From CAJXNP01 sp050305935 (lineage in GTDB: Bacteria > Bacteroidota > Bacteroidia > Cytophagales > Cyclobacteriaceae): DNA of 64,000 nt. This document shows positions 25,711-34,617 of this stretch, piece after piece; position 1 is the stretch's first letter; every line of letters begins with the position of its first letter. The stretch lies in assembly GCA_050305935.1 (NCBI GenBank), contig JBNLGG010000002.1, positions 62,001 through 126,000 on the forward strand. The letters are read 5' to 3'. Below the pieces are notes generated by a model. That model was given only the letters and a program-made list of their open reading frames with translations, made no database searches and was not told the origin of the DNA. The position numbers were made by a program, and so were the translations under genes.

Positions 25711-26502
25711 TCAATATTTTTCAGCATACACCGTGATGCTTAGTACTTTGGGAAGATCCAGTCCCCTGAGTAAAGTTTCGGGAAAGTATTTTTCCTTGTA
25801 GTCTTTGGGAATAGGCATTTCCACCTCTTTTTGGATGTTGATGTTCTTAAATCCGGCTGCTTTGATAGTATTGATGTAATCATGTATGTCAATAGCACCA
25901 GAAATGCAGGCAGCGTATGCCGCCATATTATTTCTCAACTCTTCCGGTAAATGGCCTGCAATAACGATATCGGAAATACTCAAGTGTCCTCCAGGCTTGA
26001 GAATCCTATAGGTTTCTGAATAAGCTTTTTCCTTGTCAGGCACAATGTTCATTACACAATTGCTGATTACGACATCTACGGTTTCGCTTTCGACCGGAAG
26101 ATTTTCGATTTCCCCCAGCCTGAATTCTACATTCTGGTAGTTTAGTTTCTCCTTATTTTTTCTTGCTTTAAAGATCATTTCAGGTGTCATGTCGACCCCA
26201 ATGACAAAGCCAGTTTCACCTACTATGCTCCTGCACACGAAGCAGTCATTTCCCGCCCCGGAACCAAGATCAACTACTGTGTCTCCTGGCTTTAACTTGG
26301 CGAACTCAGTAGGCACACCACAGCCAAGTTGATAATCAGCCTCTGGGAAATAGCCGTCAAGGTGACTGTACTTTTCAGCAAACGACAGATTTTCAACTGC
26401 TTCTTTGCTACCTGAGCAACATGAAGAATTGGCTTTTGGGGCTTCTACAATCGACTTGTAGTAATCCCTCACTTTTACTTTAATTTCATCTGAATTTTCC
26501 AT
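25711..26502 (-). CDS. arsM: Arsenite S-adenosylmethionine methyltransferase ArsM
   Basis: Methylates As(III) with SAM to mono- to trimethylated arsenicals, a detoxification step. The 263 residues carry SAM motif I VVDLGSGAGNDCF near 75-87 and the cysteines expected for As(III) binding: the CC pair near 28-29, GCGVP near 60-62, SNCVMN near 148 and AACISGA near 199. The spacing matches bacterial ArsM. It lies downstream of arsR (49 bp) and has its own copy of the ATCGT-N14-ACGAT operator 8 bp before its ATG. No arsB, arsC or acr3 is visible nearby. Confidence 0.92.
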   Translation of the reverse strand: MENSDEIKVKVRDYYKSIVEAPKANSSCCSGSKEAVENLSFAEKYSHLDGYFPEADYQLGCGVPTEFAKLKPGDTVVDLGSGAGNDCFVCRSIVGETGFVIGVDMTPEMIFKARKNKEKLNYQNVEFRLGEIENLPVESETVDVVISNCVMNIVPDKEKAYSETYRILKPGGHLSISDIVIAGHLPEELRNNMAAYAACISGAIDIHDYINTIKAAGFKNINIQKEVEMPIPKDYKEKYFPETLLRGLDLPKVLSITVYAEKY

Positions 26503-26509
26503 TATCTAT

Positions 26510-26533
26510 ATCGTTAAAATGTAATATTACGAT
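26510..26533 (-). promoter_or_regulatory. Predicted ArsR operator upstream of arsM
   Basis: Inverted repeat ATCGT-N14-ACGAT (26510-26514 and 26529-26533), ending 7 bp before the arsM start. Read in the gene direction it matches the arsR-upstream operator at 19 of 24 positions, with the same half-site spacing. Confidence 0.7.
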
Positions 26534-26551
26534 TTAATAGCTAAAATTTTT

Positions 26552-26875
26552 TTAGCAACAGTTTTCAGTAATCCTGTTCACAAATGTTTTAAATGCGCCA
26601 GAGTATTTTTCCCAGTTTTCCTCATTAATACAATAGCAGATAGAGGGCCCCTCTATTTCACCTTTTATAATCCCAAGGTTTTTTAGTTCTTTAAGATGTT
26701 GCGAAATCGTCGATTGCGACAAGGGGATAACATCCGTTAAAGAGCCAACGATACAGGATTTATGGGTAATGATTTGCTCCAAAATAGCAACACGTGCCGG
26801 GTGAGCAAATGCCTTGGCAATGTTTGCTATCAAATTTTGATAGTCGTTGAAATTATGTGTTTTGCTGATACCCAT
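26552..26875 (-). CDS. arsR: ArsR/SmtB family metalloregulatory repressor
   Basis: A 107-residue winged-helix repressor, probably As(III)-responsive since it precedes arsM. Helix-turn-helix LSQSTISQHLKELKNLGIIK spans about 52-71. Cysteines suited to metalloid sensing occur at HKSC near 38-41, in ICYC near 79-82 and in the final NCC; the classical ELCVCDL motif of E. coli ArsR is not present, so the site belongs to another ArsR subtype. Its ATG directly abuts a 24-bp operator, implying autoregulation. Confidence 0.9.
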   Translation of the reverse strand: MGISKTHNFNDYQNLIANIAKAFAHPARVAILEQIITHKSCIVGSLTDVIPLSQSTISQHLKELKNLGIIKGEIEGPSICYCINEENWEKYSGAFKTFVNRITENCC

Positions 26876-26899
26876 ATCGTATAATCGTAATAATACGAT
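26876..26899 (-). promoter_or_regulatory. Predicted ArsR operator upstream of arsR
   Basis: Inverted repeat ATCGT-N14-ACGAT (26876-26880 and 26895-26899; arms extend to ATCGTAT/ATACGAT). It begins right at the arsR start codon, so a bound repressor would block transcription or initiation. An extra internal ATCGTA copy lies at its centre. Confidence 0.72.
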
Positions 26900-26949
26900 G
26901 TTTTTTTGATTTGGTTATAATAATATTGAGAAAAGTGTTTAGAAAAATC

Positions 26950-28446
26950 CTAAACACTTTCTACTTCGAAAATAGATTTGTCTTTTGCTTCAAGAAATGA
27001 ATCACCAGTCAAAAAGATATCAACTGCCCTGGCGGCTTCGCGTCCTTCTGAAATTGCCCAAACCACCAAAGACTGGCCTCTTCTCATATCACCAGCGGCA
27101 AAAACTTTTGGAATGTTAGTCTGGTAATTTGTTGTTTTGATATTTCCTCTTTCGTCAAGGTCAAGGTCTAATTCTTGCCGTATTCCTTTTGTTTCGCCAT
27201 GTAAGAATCCAATAGCCAACAACGCCAGGTCGCAAGGGACGTCGCGTTCCGTATTGGGAACCTCAACAAAACCCATTTTGCCGTTTTTATCCTTGTCCCA
27301 TTTAATTTCAACTATTTTCAGAGATTTGACGTTCCCATCTTCGTCCCCAATGAATTCTTTCGTTTGGATAGACCAGTTTCTGTCGCAACCTTCTTCATGG
27401 GAAGTTGAAGTTCGCAATATCATTGGCCACATTGGCCAGGGATCGTTTTCCCCTCTTTCTTTTGAAGGTTTTGGCAATAATTCAAATTGAGTGACAGATG
27501 CGGCTTTATGCCTGTTTGACGTACCCACGCAGTCAGAACCTGTATCTCCACCACCGATGACCACTACATGTTTTCCCGTAGCTAATATTTCATGTGGGAG
27601 TTTCTCTCCTTTATGATTTAAAAGGACATCTTCAGATTTTGCCACTCGGTTATTTTGTTGGCTCAAAAAATCCATCGCATAATGGATGCCGTTTAAGTTT
27701 CGACCTGGTATAGGTAAATCCCTGGAAGTAGTTGCTCCGCCACACAAGACGATCGCATCAAACCCATCCATCAATTCCTGGATAGGCATATTACCACCTA
27801 TGTTGGTATTTGTTTTAAAAACAATTCCCTCTTCCTCCATTAACTTTACCCGTCTCTGGACGATAGTCTTTTCAAGCTTAAAATCTGGGATACCATATCG
27901 CAGTAGCCCACCAATCCTTTCAGCTCTTTCAAACACTGTAACAAGGTGTCCTGCCTTGTTTAACTGGGAAGCAGCAGCGAGTCCTGCCGGACCAGAGCCA
28001 ACCACGGCCACCTTTTTTCCGGTTCTTTTTTCCGGAATATTAGGCTTGACCAGTCCATCTTTAAAGGCCTTTTCGATAATGCTTTTTTCGATATGTTCAA
28101 TGGCGACAGGAGGTTTGTTAATACCAAGTACACAGGAGGCCTCACACGGAGCCGGACAAATCCTCCCGGTAAACTCAGGAAAATTGTTTGTGCTTAGCAA
28201 TATTTCAGCTGCCAATGACCAGTCCTCGTTGTAGACAGCGTCATTAAATTCAGGAATAATATTCCCTAATGGACAACCGGTATGACAAAAAGGAACTCCA
28301 CAATCCATACACCTGGCGGCCTGCTTCTTGGTGGCCTCATCTCCGAATTCCAGGTACATTTCCTGATAGTCTTCAATTCTCTTCTTTGGATCCCTCTTTT
28401 TCGGTAAATCTCTATCGAACTCTAAAAATCCTGTTGGTTTTCCCAT
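26950..28446 (-). CDS. gltD: Glutamate synthase [NADPH] small subunit
   Basis: Provides electrons from NADPH to the large subunit in GOGAT, cytoplasmic. The 498 residues show N-terminal Fe-S cysteines (CMDCGVPFCHTGCP near 43-56, and ICPAPCEASC near 96-105), FAD site VAVVGSGPAGLAAAS near 145-159 and NAD(P) site VVVIGGGDTGSDC near 290-302, ending with the GDMRRGQSLVVWAISEGR FAD-closing motif. It lies 13 bp after gltB and is co-transcribed with it. Confidence 0.96.
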   Translation of the reverse strand: MGKPTGFLEFDRDLPKKRDPKKRIEDYQEMYLEFGDEATKKQAARCMDCGVPFCHTGCPLGNIIPEFNDAVYNEDWSLAAEILLSTNNFPEFTGRICPAPCEASCVLGINKPPVAIEHIEKSIIEKAFKDGLVKPNIPEKRTGKKVAVVGSGPAGLAAASQLNKAGHLVTVFERAERIGGLLRYGIPDFKLEKTIVQRRVKLMEEEGIVFKTNTNIGGNMPIQELMDGFDAIVLCGGATTSRDLPIPGRNLNGIHYAMDFLSQQNNRVAKSEDVLLNHKGEKLPHEILATGKHVVVIGGGDTGSDCVGTSNRHKAASVTQFELLPKPSKERGENDPWPMWPMILRTSTSHEEGCDRNWSIQTKEFIGDEDGNVKSLKIVEIKWDKDKNGKMGFVEVPNTERDVPCDLALLAIGFLHGETKGIRQELDLDLDERGNIKTTNYQTNIPKVFAAGDMRRGQSLVVWAISEGREAARAVDIFLTGDSFLEAKDKSIFEVESV

Positions 28447-28459
28447 TATTATACCTTCC

Positions 28460-31400
28460 TTAAATAGCTTCTTTTAGACTTTCTTTTAACTCTCTTGTTT
28501 TCTCTCCCTTTTTCTGGAGTAGCACTCGTTTGTAATCCCTTGGCATCACTTTTACAAAATCTGCCTTTGTTTTCTCCCAATTGGCCAACAGTGATTCTGC
28601 CACATCGCTACCCGTTTTATCCAGGTGTTTTTGGATCAACTCCCTGAGTGTCACATCGTCTTCGTCTTCAAATTTGTCAAATTCGACCAATCCCATGTTA
28701 CAGTAATTGTGAAACTCCTTGTCAGGGTCGTATACGTAGGCGATACCACCACTCATACCGGCAGCAAAATTTCTTCCGGTCTTTCCTAATATCACGGCAA
28801 TTCCACCTGTCATATATTCGCATCCGTGATCTCCCACGCCTTCAACCACTGCTTTTACTCCCGAGTTTCTCACACAGAACCTTTCCCCGGCCTGGCCTCG
28901 TATAAATGCCTCCCCGGAAGTGGCACCGTAAAATGCCACATTGCCAATGATTATGTGTTCTGCAGGGTTAAACTTTGCTTCCCTGTCGGGGTAGACCGTC
29001 AACTCTGCTCCTGAAAGGCCTTTTCCAAAGTAGTCATTGGCTTCACCTTCCAATTCAAATTTCAGTCCCCTGGCACCAAAGGCGCTAAAACTTTGTCCGG
29101 CGCTACCTCTTAGCTTCACATGGATGGTACCATCTGGCAATCCATCACCATTGTATTTTTTGGAAATTTCATTCGAGGTGATCGTACCAACGGACCTGTT
29201 TGTATTTATAATTTCAAACTCACATTTGACCGGAGTTCCGTTTTCAAGGGCTGGCTTGGCTTCTTCCAATATCTTCCAGTCAAGGGCGAACTCGAGTGCG
29301 TGATCTTGCTCCCGTTGACAATAGGAACCATAGCCCTCATTGACTGGTTCTTTGTAAAGCAATTGGCTTAGATCCAATTCTTTTAACTTCCAATGTTCGA
29401 GGTCTTCTTTGACTTTTAAAGCATCTACCTGGCCGACCATCTCATCGACAGTTCTAAAACCAAGGCTTGCCATAATTTCCCTTAGTTCTTCGGCAAGGAA
29501 ATGGAACAGGTTTTCAACATGTTCCGGCTTGCCTGTAAAGAGTTTTCTCAATTCTTTGTTTTGGGTAGCAACACCTACCGGACAGGTGTTCAGGTGGCAT
29601 TTACGCATCATGATACATCCTTCAACCACTAATGCTGCAGTAGCCACTCCCCATTCTTCTGCGCCCAGCAAGGCTGCAATAGCTAAGTCCCTACCGGTTT
29701 TCATCTGCCCGTCGGCTTGTACCACGATCCTGTCACGAAGGTTATTCTTCACCAGAGTCTGATGAGTCTCTGATAGCCCCAATTCCCATGGCAAACCAGC
29801 GTGTCTGATAGAACTGATTGGTGAGGCACCTGTACCTCCATCATGTCCTGCGATCAACACCACATCTGCTTTGGCTTTTGCCACGCCGGCCGCAATCGTT
29901 CCAACGCCAGCTTCGGCAACAAGTTTTACATTGATCCTCGCATCTCTATTGGAATTTTTAAGATCGTGGATAAGTTGTGCCAGATCCTCTATCGAATAAA
30001 TGTCATGGTGCGGAGGTGGTGAAATTAGCCCTACACCAGGTGTCGAGTGACGCACTCTCCCGATCCAGTCATCTACTTTGTGGCCAGGCAATTGTCCACC
30101 TTCTCCAGGCTTCGCTCCCTGGGCCATTTTAATCTGAAGTTCGATGGCGTTGGTTAGATAATAAGATGTCACCCCAAACCTACCCGACGCTACTTGTTTA
30201 ATAGCAGATCTCTCCCAATCACCGTTTTGTTTTGGGAAAAAGCGGACTTCATCTTCACCCCCTTCGCCACTATTACTTTTCCCGCCAATTCTATTCATCG
30301 CAATTGCCAATGTAGAATGAGCCTCGTAAGAAATAGAGCCAAAAGACATCGCCCCGGTGGCAAATCTCTTAAAGATACTTTCCTTAGGTTCCACCTCTTC
30401 GATGGGGATGGATTTTCTTCCATCCAGGTTAAAATCAAGGAGGCTTCTTAATGTTACGGCTTTCCTTGATTGATTATTTATTTTTTCTGCGTATTGCTTA
30501 TAAATAGAATAGTCGTTTCTTCTGGTTGACTTCTGAAGAAGGTGGATCGTGTCGGGATTAAACAAATGCTGCTCTCCTCTTCGCTTCCATTGGTACAAGC
30601 CTCCCACTTCCAAACGCTGGTTTAATACCGGCTTTACGGGATAGGCATTCTTATGACGTACTAAAGCTTCCCTGGCAATTCCCTTGAAGCCTATCCCTTC
30701 AATTCGAGAAACGGTATTGTTGAAGCATTTATTCACGACCCTATGATGCAAACCGATGATTTCAAAAATCTGCGCGCCCTGATAACTCTGGAGGGTGGAA
30801 ATTCCCATTTTTGAGAAAATCTTCAACAATCCATAATTGATAGCTTTGATGTACCGGTCGAATATTTCTTCGTCAGAAGATGAATTTAAGAAGGCATCCT
30901 TCTCTTTCAGCTCCTGTAGGGTTTCAAAGGTCAGGTACGGATTTATTGCACTGGCACCAAATCCGAGAAGCGTTGCATAATGATGTGTTTCACGTATATC
31001 ACCTGCCTCAACAACGATACCTGTTCTCACACGCAATTTATGACGGATCAAATGATGGTGAACAGCTCCAACCGCCAAAAGCGAAGGTATGGCAGCCCTT
31101 GTCTTACTCATTTTCCTGTCGGAAAGAATAAGGATATTTACGCCGTATCGGACTGCATTTTCAGCTTTTTCACAAATTTCATCCAGGCGTTGCTCCAATG
31201 TATTTTCTCCGTTCTCCACGTCGAAAGTAATATCGAGTTCTTTCGACTTGAAATTTGGGTGGTTTACATTTCTGATCTTATCAAGCTGGCTATTTTTAAG
31301 TACCGGATGCTCAATAAAAATTTGCTGGCAATGTTCCGGAGTCTCGTCCAGCACATTTTTATTCCTTCCAAAGGCTGAATTCAGAGACATCACCAATCGC

Positions 31401-33013
31401 TCCCTGATTGGATCGATTGGTGGATTACTTACCTGAGCAAAAAGCTGCTTAAAGTAGTGCGACAAATGTTGGCTTTGCTCGGACAGTATGGCCAAAGGCG
31501 TATCAGCTCCCATACTTCCAAGGGGCTCGGCGCTTGTATTTACCATAGGCACCAGGATCATTCGTAGATCCTCCGAGGTAAACCCATGGGCAATTTGCCT
31601 TTCCAGCAACGTGGCTCTATTAGGCTTGTAGGTGGGTTCTTTTACTTCGGGTAGCTCTTTTAAATCTACTTTATTATTCTTAAGCCACTCGCCGTATGGC
31701 TTGGCCGTACAAATTTCTTTTTTAAGTTCGTCATCACTGATAATCCTTCCCTGGGCAAGGTCAACAATAAACATCTTTCCAGGCTGTAATCGTCCTTTCA
31801 GGATGACTTTTGATTGATCAACCGGTAGAGCGCCAGCTTCAGATGCCATCACCAGTTTATGGTCTTCGGTTAAGCAATACCTTGATGGTCTCAAACCGTT
31901 TCTATCCAATGTAGCACCTACCACAGTTCCATCAGTAAAACAGATAGATGCAGGGCCATCCCAAGGCTCCATGATCGATGAATAATACCGGTAGAAATCT
32001 TTCTTGTAGTCTTCCATCAGGTCGTTTTCCTGCCATGCTTCCGGAATCACCATCATCAGGACTTGTGCTATTGACCTGCCTCCCAGAACCAGGATTTCGA
32101 TCATACTATCCAGGTTAGCCGAATCGGAGTGATTCGGGTCGCATACCGGAAGTAGTTTCTCGATTTCACTTTTTGTAAAAAGCGAAGATTCAAGCAACGC
32201 TTCCTTGGAACTCATCCAGTTAACATTGCCTTTAATAGTGTTAATCTCACCGTTGTGCGCAATGTATTTGAAAGGCTGTGCAAGCTTCCATTTAGGGAAC
32301 GTGTTGGTGGAGAATCTTGAATGCACCAATGCAAAGGCGGTTTTCAGCCGCTTGTCACTTAAATCCTCGTAATAGGGTTTTAATTGATCCGTTCTAAGCT
32401 GTCCCTTGTAGACAATGGTTTTGTGGGAAAAAGAAACAAAGTAAAAATCGCCAAAGTTTCCTTCCACATTATGTCCAATGAAATGGACCGTATATTTCTT
32501 TAATACGTAAAGCTTTCTCTCAAATTCTTTTGGGTCGGTTACAGTTTTGTGGCGGACAAATATCTGTTCGGTAACCGGCTCAGTAGATTTCGCTGTTGCA
32601 CCTATGTGACCGTTGTATGTCGGAACCTTTCGGTATCCAAGTAGTTCAAAGCCTAATTCGTCAATATGTTTATTTAATATGGAGCGACATTCCTCACGAA
32701 CATTCTTATCTGCAGGAAAGAAGATCTGTCCCACGGCATATTTGCCATATTCAGGCAGGTTGATACCTATCTCCTTACATTTTTCTACAAAAAACTCATG
32801 AGGCATTTGAAATATAATTCCGGCGCCATCTCCTGTTTCAGGTTCACAGCCACAGCCACCCCTGTGCTCCATATTAGTAAGCATCTGGATGGCATCCTCC
32901 ACAATCTCGTGAGACTTTTCACCTTTTAAATGGGCCACAAACCCAATTCCACAAGAGTCGTGCTCCATCGAAGGAACATACATTCCTTTGTTTGTATTTT
33001 GCATTTCTTGCAT
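28460..33013 (-). CDS. gltB: Glutamate synthase large subunit
   Basis: Converts glutamine and 2-oxoglutarate to two glutamates. The 1517-residue protein has a class II glutamine amidotransferase domain whose nucleophile Cys21 (HDSCGIGF) becomes N-terminal after processing of a 20-residue propeptide. The central and FMN-binding synthase domains follow (AGHDGGTGASPISSIRHAGL), with the [3Fe-4S] cysteines in CIMMRKCHLNTCPVGV. The C-terminal GXGXG beta-helix domain has GDHGCEYMTGG and GGIAYVYD. Upstream (33014-33254) are a -7-like promoter and a 16-bp palindrome. It heads the gltBD operon. Confidence 0.97.
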   Translation of the reverse strand: MQEMQNTNKGMYVPSMEHDSCGIGFVAHLKGEKSHEIVEDAIQMLTNMEHRGGCGCEPETGDGAGIIFQMPHEFFVEKCKEIGINLPEYGKYAVGQIFFPADKNVREECRSILNKHIDELGFELLGYRKVPTYNGHIGATAKSTEPVTEQIFVRHKTVTDPKEFERKLYVLKKYTVHFIGHNVEGNFGDFYFVSFSHKTIVYKGQLRTDQLKPYYEDLSDKRLKTAFALVHSRFSTNTFPKWKLAQPFKYIAHNGEINTIKGNVNWMSSKEALLESSLFTKSEIEKLLPVCDPNHSDSANLDSMIEILVLGGRSIAQVLMMVIPEAWQENDLMEDYKKDFYRYYSSIMEPWDGPASICFTDGTVVGATLDRNGLRPSRYCLTEDHKLVMASEAGALPVDQSKVILKGRLQPGKMFIVDLAQGRIISDDELKKEICTAKPYGEWLKNNKVDLKELPEVKEPTYKPNRATLLERQIAHGFTSEDLRMILVPMVNTSAEPLGSMGADTPLAILSEQSQHLSHYFKQLFAQVSNPPIDPIRERLVMSLNSAFGRNKNVLDETPEHCQQIFIEHPVLKNSQLDKIRNVNHPNFKSKELDITFDVENGENTLEQRLDEICEKAENAVRYGVNILILSDRKMSKTRAAIPSLLAVGAVHHHLIRHKLRVRTGIVVEAGDIRETHHYATLLGFGASAINPYLTFETLQELKEKDAFLNSSSDEEIFDRYIKAINYGLLKIFSKMGISTLQSYQGAQIFEIIGLHHRVVNKCFNNTVSRIEGIGFKGIAREALVRHKNAYPVKPVLNQRLEVGGLYQWKRRGEQHLFNPDTIHLLQKSTRRNDYSIYKQYAEKINNQSRKAVTLRSLLDFNLDGRKSIPIEEVEPKESIFKRFATGAMSFGSISYEAHSTLAIAMNRIGGKSNSGEGGEDEVRFFPKQNGDWERSAIKQVASGRFGVTSYYLTNAIELQIKMAQGAKPGEGGQLPGHKVDDWIGRVRHSTPGVGLISPPPHHDIYSIEDLAQLIHDLKNSNRDARINVKLVAEAGVGTIAAGVAKAKADVVLIAGHDGGTGASPISSIRHAGLPWELGLSETHQTLVKNNLRDRIVVQADGQMKTGRDLAIAALLGAEEWGVATAALVVEGCIMMRKCHLNTCPVGVATQNKELRKLFTGKPEHVENLFHFLAEELREIMASLGFRTVDEMVGQVDALKVKEDLEHWKLKELDLSQLLYKEPVNEGYGSYCQREQDHALEFALDWKILEEAKPALENGTPVKCEFEIINTNRSVGTITSNEISKKYNGDGLPDGTIHVKLRGSAGQSFSAFGARGLKFELEGEANDYFGKGLSGAELTVYPDREAKFNPAEHIIIGNVAFYGATSGEAFIRGQAGERFCVRNSGVKAVVEGVGDHGCEYMTGGIAVILGKTGRNFAAGMSGGIAYVYDPDKEFHNYCNMGLVEFDKFEDEDDVTLRELIQKHLDKTGSDVAESLLANWEKTKADFVKVMPRDYKRVLLQKKGEKTRELKESLKEAI

Positions 33014-33087
33014 TCAGTAAAAATTTTAATCTTTAAGCGAAACTTTCGCGATGGGAATAATCCCGTTTATCTACCACTTTTGACGAT

Positions 33088-33103
33088 CAACCCAAATGGG
33101 TTG
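33088..33103. promoter_or_regulatory. 16-bp palindrome upstream of gltB
   Basis: CAACCCA-AA-TGGGTTG is an uninterrupted inverted repeat with 7-bp arms, positioned between the predicted -7 element and the gltB start. It looks like an operator, but the regulator is unknown. A second perfect arm pair, GCGAAA-C-TTTCGC, lies at 33037-33049. Confidence 0.45.
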
Positions 33104-33174
33104 CAACTCTTTGACTCCATTCAATTTGAGCCTTTAAAATTATTAAAAAAAACTCAAATTTCTTTTATTCGTCG

Positions 33175-33182
33175 CAAAAATA
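33175..33182 (-). promoter_or_regulatory. Predicted -7 element of the gltBD promoter
   Basis: The minus strand reads TATTTTTG, an exact TAnnTTTG. The -33 region is a poor match (TTC in place of TTTG), which could mean activator dependence. Confidence 0.45.
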
Positions 33183-33254
33183 TTAGCAAAACATTGCTAT
33201 GAACTAGCTTTTAGCAGCTAATTAATGTAAAAATTGACGTTTTGTTAACTTTTT

Positions 33255-34454
33255 TTAATAATTCACATTAATGCTCAACTCTTCGACCGATTTTTCAATT
33301 ATCTCAACGGCGAGATCTATTTCTCCTTTTGAAATAATCAAAGCAGGAGCGAGCCTAATCACATTTCCGGCGGTACAACTAACTAATAGCCTGTTTTTTA
33401 AAAGAATTTTAGTTAATTCCCCACAGGGAAAAGTAAATTCTATTCCAATCAATAACCCTTTGCCTCTGATACCTTTGACAGCTGGGTTTGCTTTTAGCTT
33501 CTCTTCCAGCAGGTTTAATGTGTAATCGCCTACAATCTCAGAGTTTTCGACTAGCTTTTCTTTTTCAATGGTATTAATAGTGGCCAGGGCAGTAGCACAA
33601 GCCAGGGGGTTTCCTCCAAAGGTGGAAGTGTGGTTACCTGGTTTAAATGTCTGAGATACTTCGGTGTCCGCAAGGACTGCTCCTATCGGGAATCCTCCCG
33701 CTAGGCCTTTAGCAAGCGTAATTACATCTGGCTTGTGGCTATAGTGCTGGAATCCAAACCATTTACCGGTTCTCCCAATACCCGTCTGAATTTCATCTCC
33801 CACGATGAGCACATTTTTTTCTCTACAAACCCGGAACAACTTGTCAACAAAATCCTGGTTCGCCGGTTTTACACCTCCCTCACCCTGTACAAATTCGATA
33901 AATACAGCAATGTCGTTTTCGCTGATCTTTTCCAGATCTTCAAGCGAATTATAAGTGAGCTTTTCAAACCCCTCTGGCAACGGGCCAAACCCTTCCTGGT
34001 AAATTTCCTTTCCTAAAGTTATAGTAGCGATGGACCGACCATGAAAACATCCGGTGAATGAGTAGATTTTACCCGACTTACCTCTTTCATGTCCGTATTT
34101 TCGAACCAATTTTAATGCCCCCTCATTGGCTTCCAAGCCCGAGTTGCAAAAGAAGGACCTCTCAAACCCGGAGACTTCTGAAAGTTTTTGCGCTAACTCA
34201 CTCTGAGGCAGATTATAATAAAAATTTGAAATATGAATCAGCGTAGCGGCCTGGTCCTGAATGGCCTTTATCTGCGCCGGGTGACAATGACCGAGGCTGT
34301 TTACAGCGATTCCCGCGAGTGCGTCCAGGTATTCGTTTCCCTGGTCATCATATAGTTTACACCCTTTACCATTGATAAAAGTAACAGGGTAGCGATTATG
34401 CATCTGGAAGTAATACTCCTCAAAAAGTTTCTGGGCGTCAGTATTGTGTGTCAT
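33255..34454 (-). CDS. argD: Acetylornithine/ornithine-type aminotransferase
   Basis: PLP-dependent class III aminotransferase, most like acetylornithine aminotransferase of arginine synthesis; ornithine or GABA aminotransferase activity cannot be excluded by sequence alone. The 399 residues contain the N-terminal GNEYLDALAGIAVNSLGHCHP, the pyridine-ring block FFCNSGLEANEGALKL near 101-116, the aspartate region VGDEIQTGIGRTGK and the PLP lysine in TLAKGLAGGFPIGAV. It is not adjacent to other arg genes; it lies between gltB and metX on the same strand. A TACCTTTG element at 34597-34590 is a possible promoter. Confidence 0.85.
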   Translation of the reverse strand: MTHNTDAQKLFEEYYFQMHNRYPVTFINGKGCKLYDDQGNEYLDALAGIAVNSLGHCHPAQIKAIQDQAATLIHISNFYYNLPQSELAQKLSEVSGFERSFFCNSGLEANEGALKLVRKYGHERGKSGKIYSFTGCFHGRSIATITLGKEIYQEGFGPLPEGFEKLTYNSLEDLEKISENDIAVFIEFVQGEGGVKPANQDFVDKLFRVCREKNVLIVGDEIQTGIGRTGKWFGFQHYSHKPDVITLAKGLAGGFPIGAVLADTEVSQTFKPGNHTSTFGGNPLACATALATINTIEKEKLVENSEIVGDYTLNLLEEKLKANPAVKGIRGKGLLIGIEFTFPCGELTKILLKNRLLVSCTAGNVIRLAPALIISKGEIDLAVEIIEKSVEELSINVNY

Positions 34455-34617
34455 GTTCTGATGTATTAGGTGAAATTTAAATTGATCGGGTAATTAATAC
34501 TACTTACGCCTCCAGAACTGCTTTTGATAAAGCAGGATTTTAAAAAATATTTTACTGAATAAGTTCATGATCACAATTGAAAATGGCTGCAAAGGTACAA
34601 AAAATTAATATAATATA

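Noticed and set aside
27686..28234. 182-codon open frame on the plus strand across gltD
   Set aside because: It lies wholly antisense to the well-supported gltD and its product has no domain; a mirror frame.
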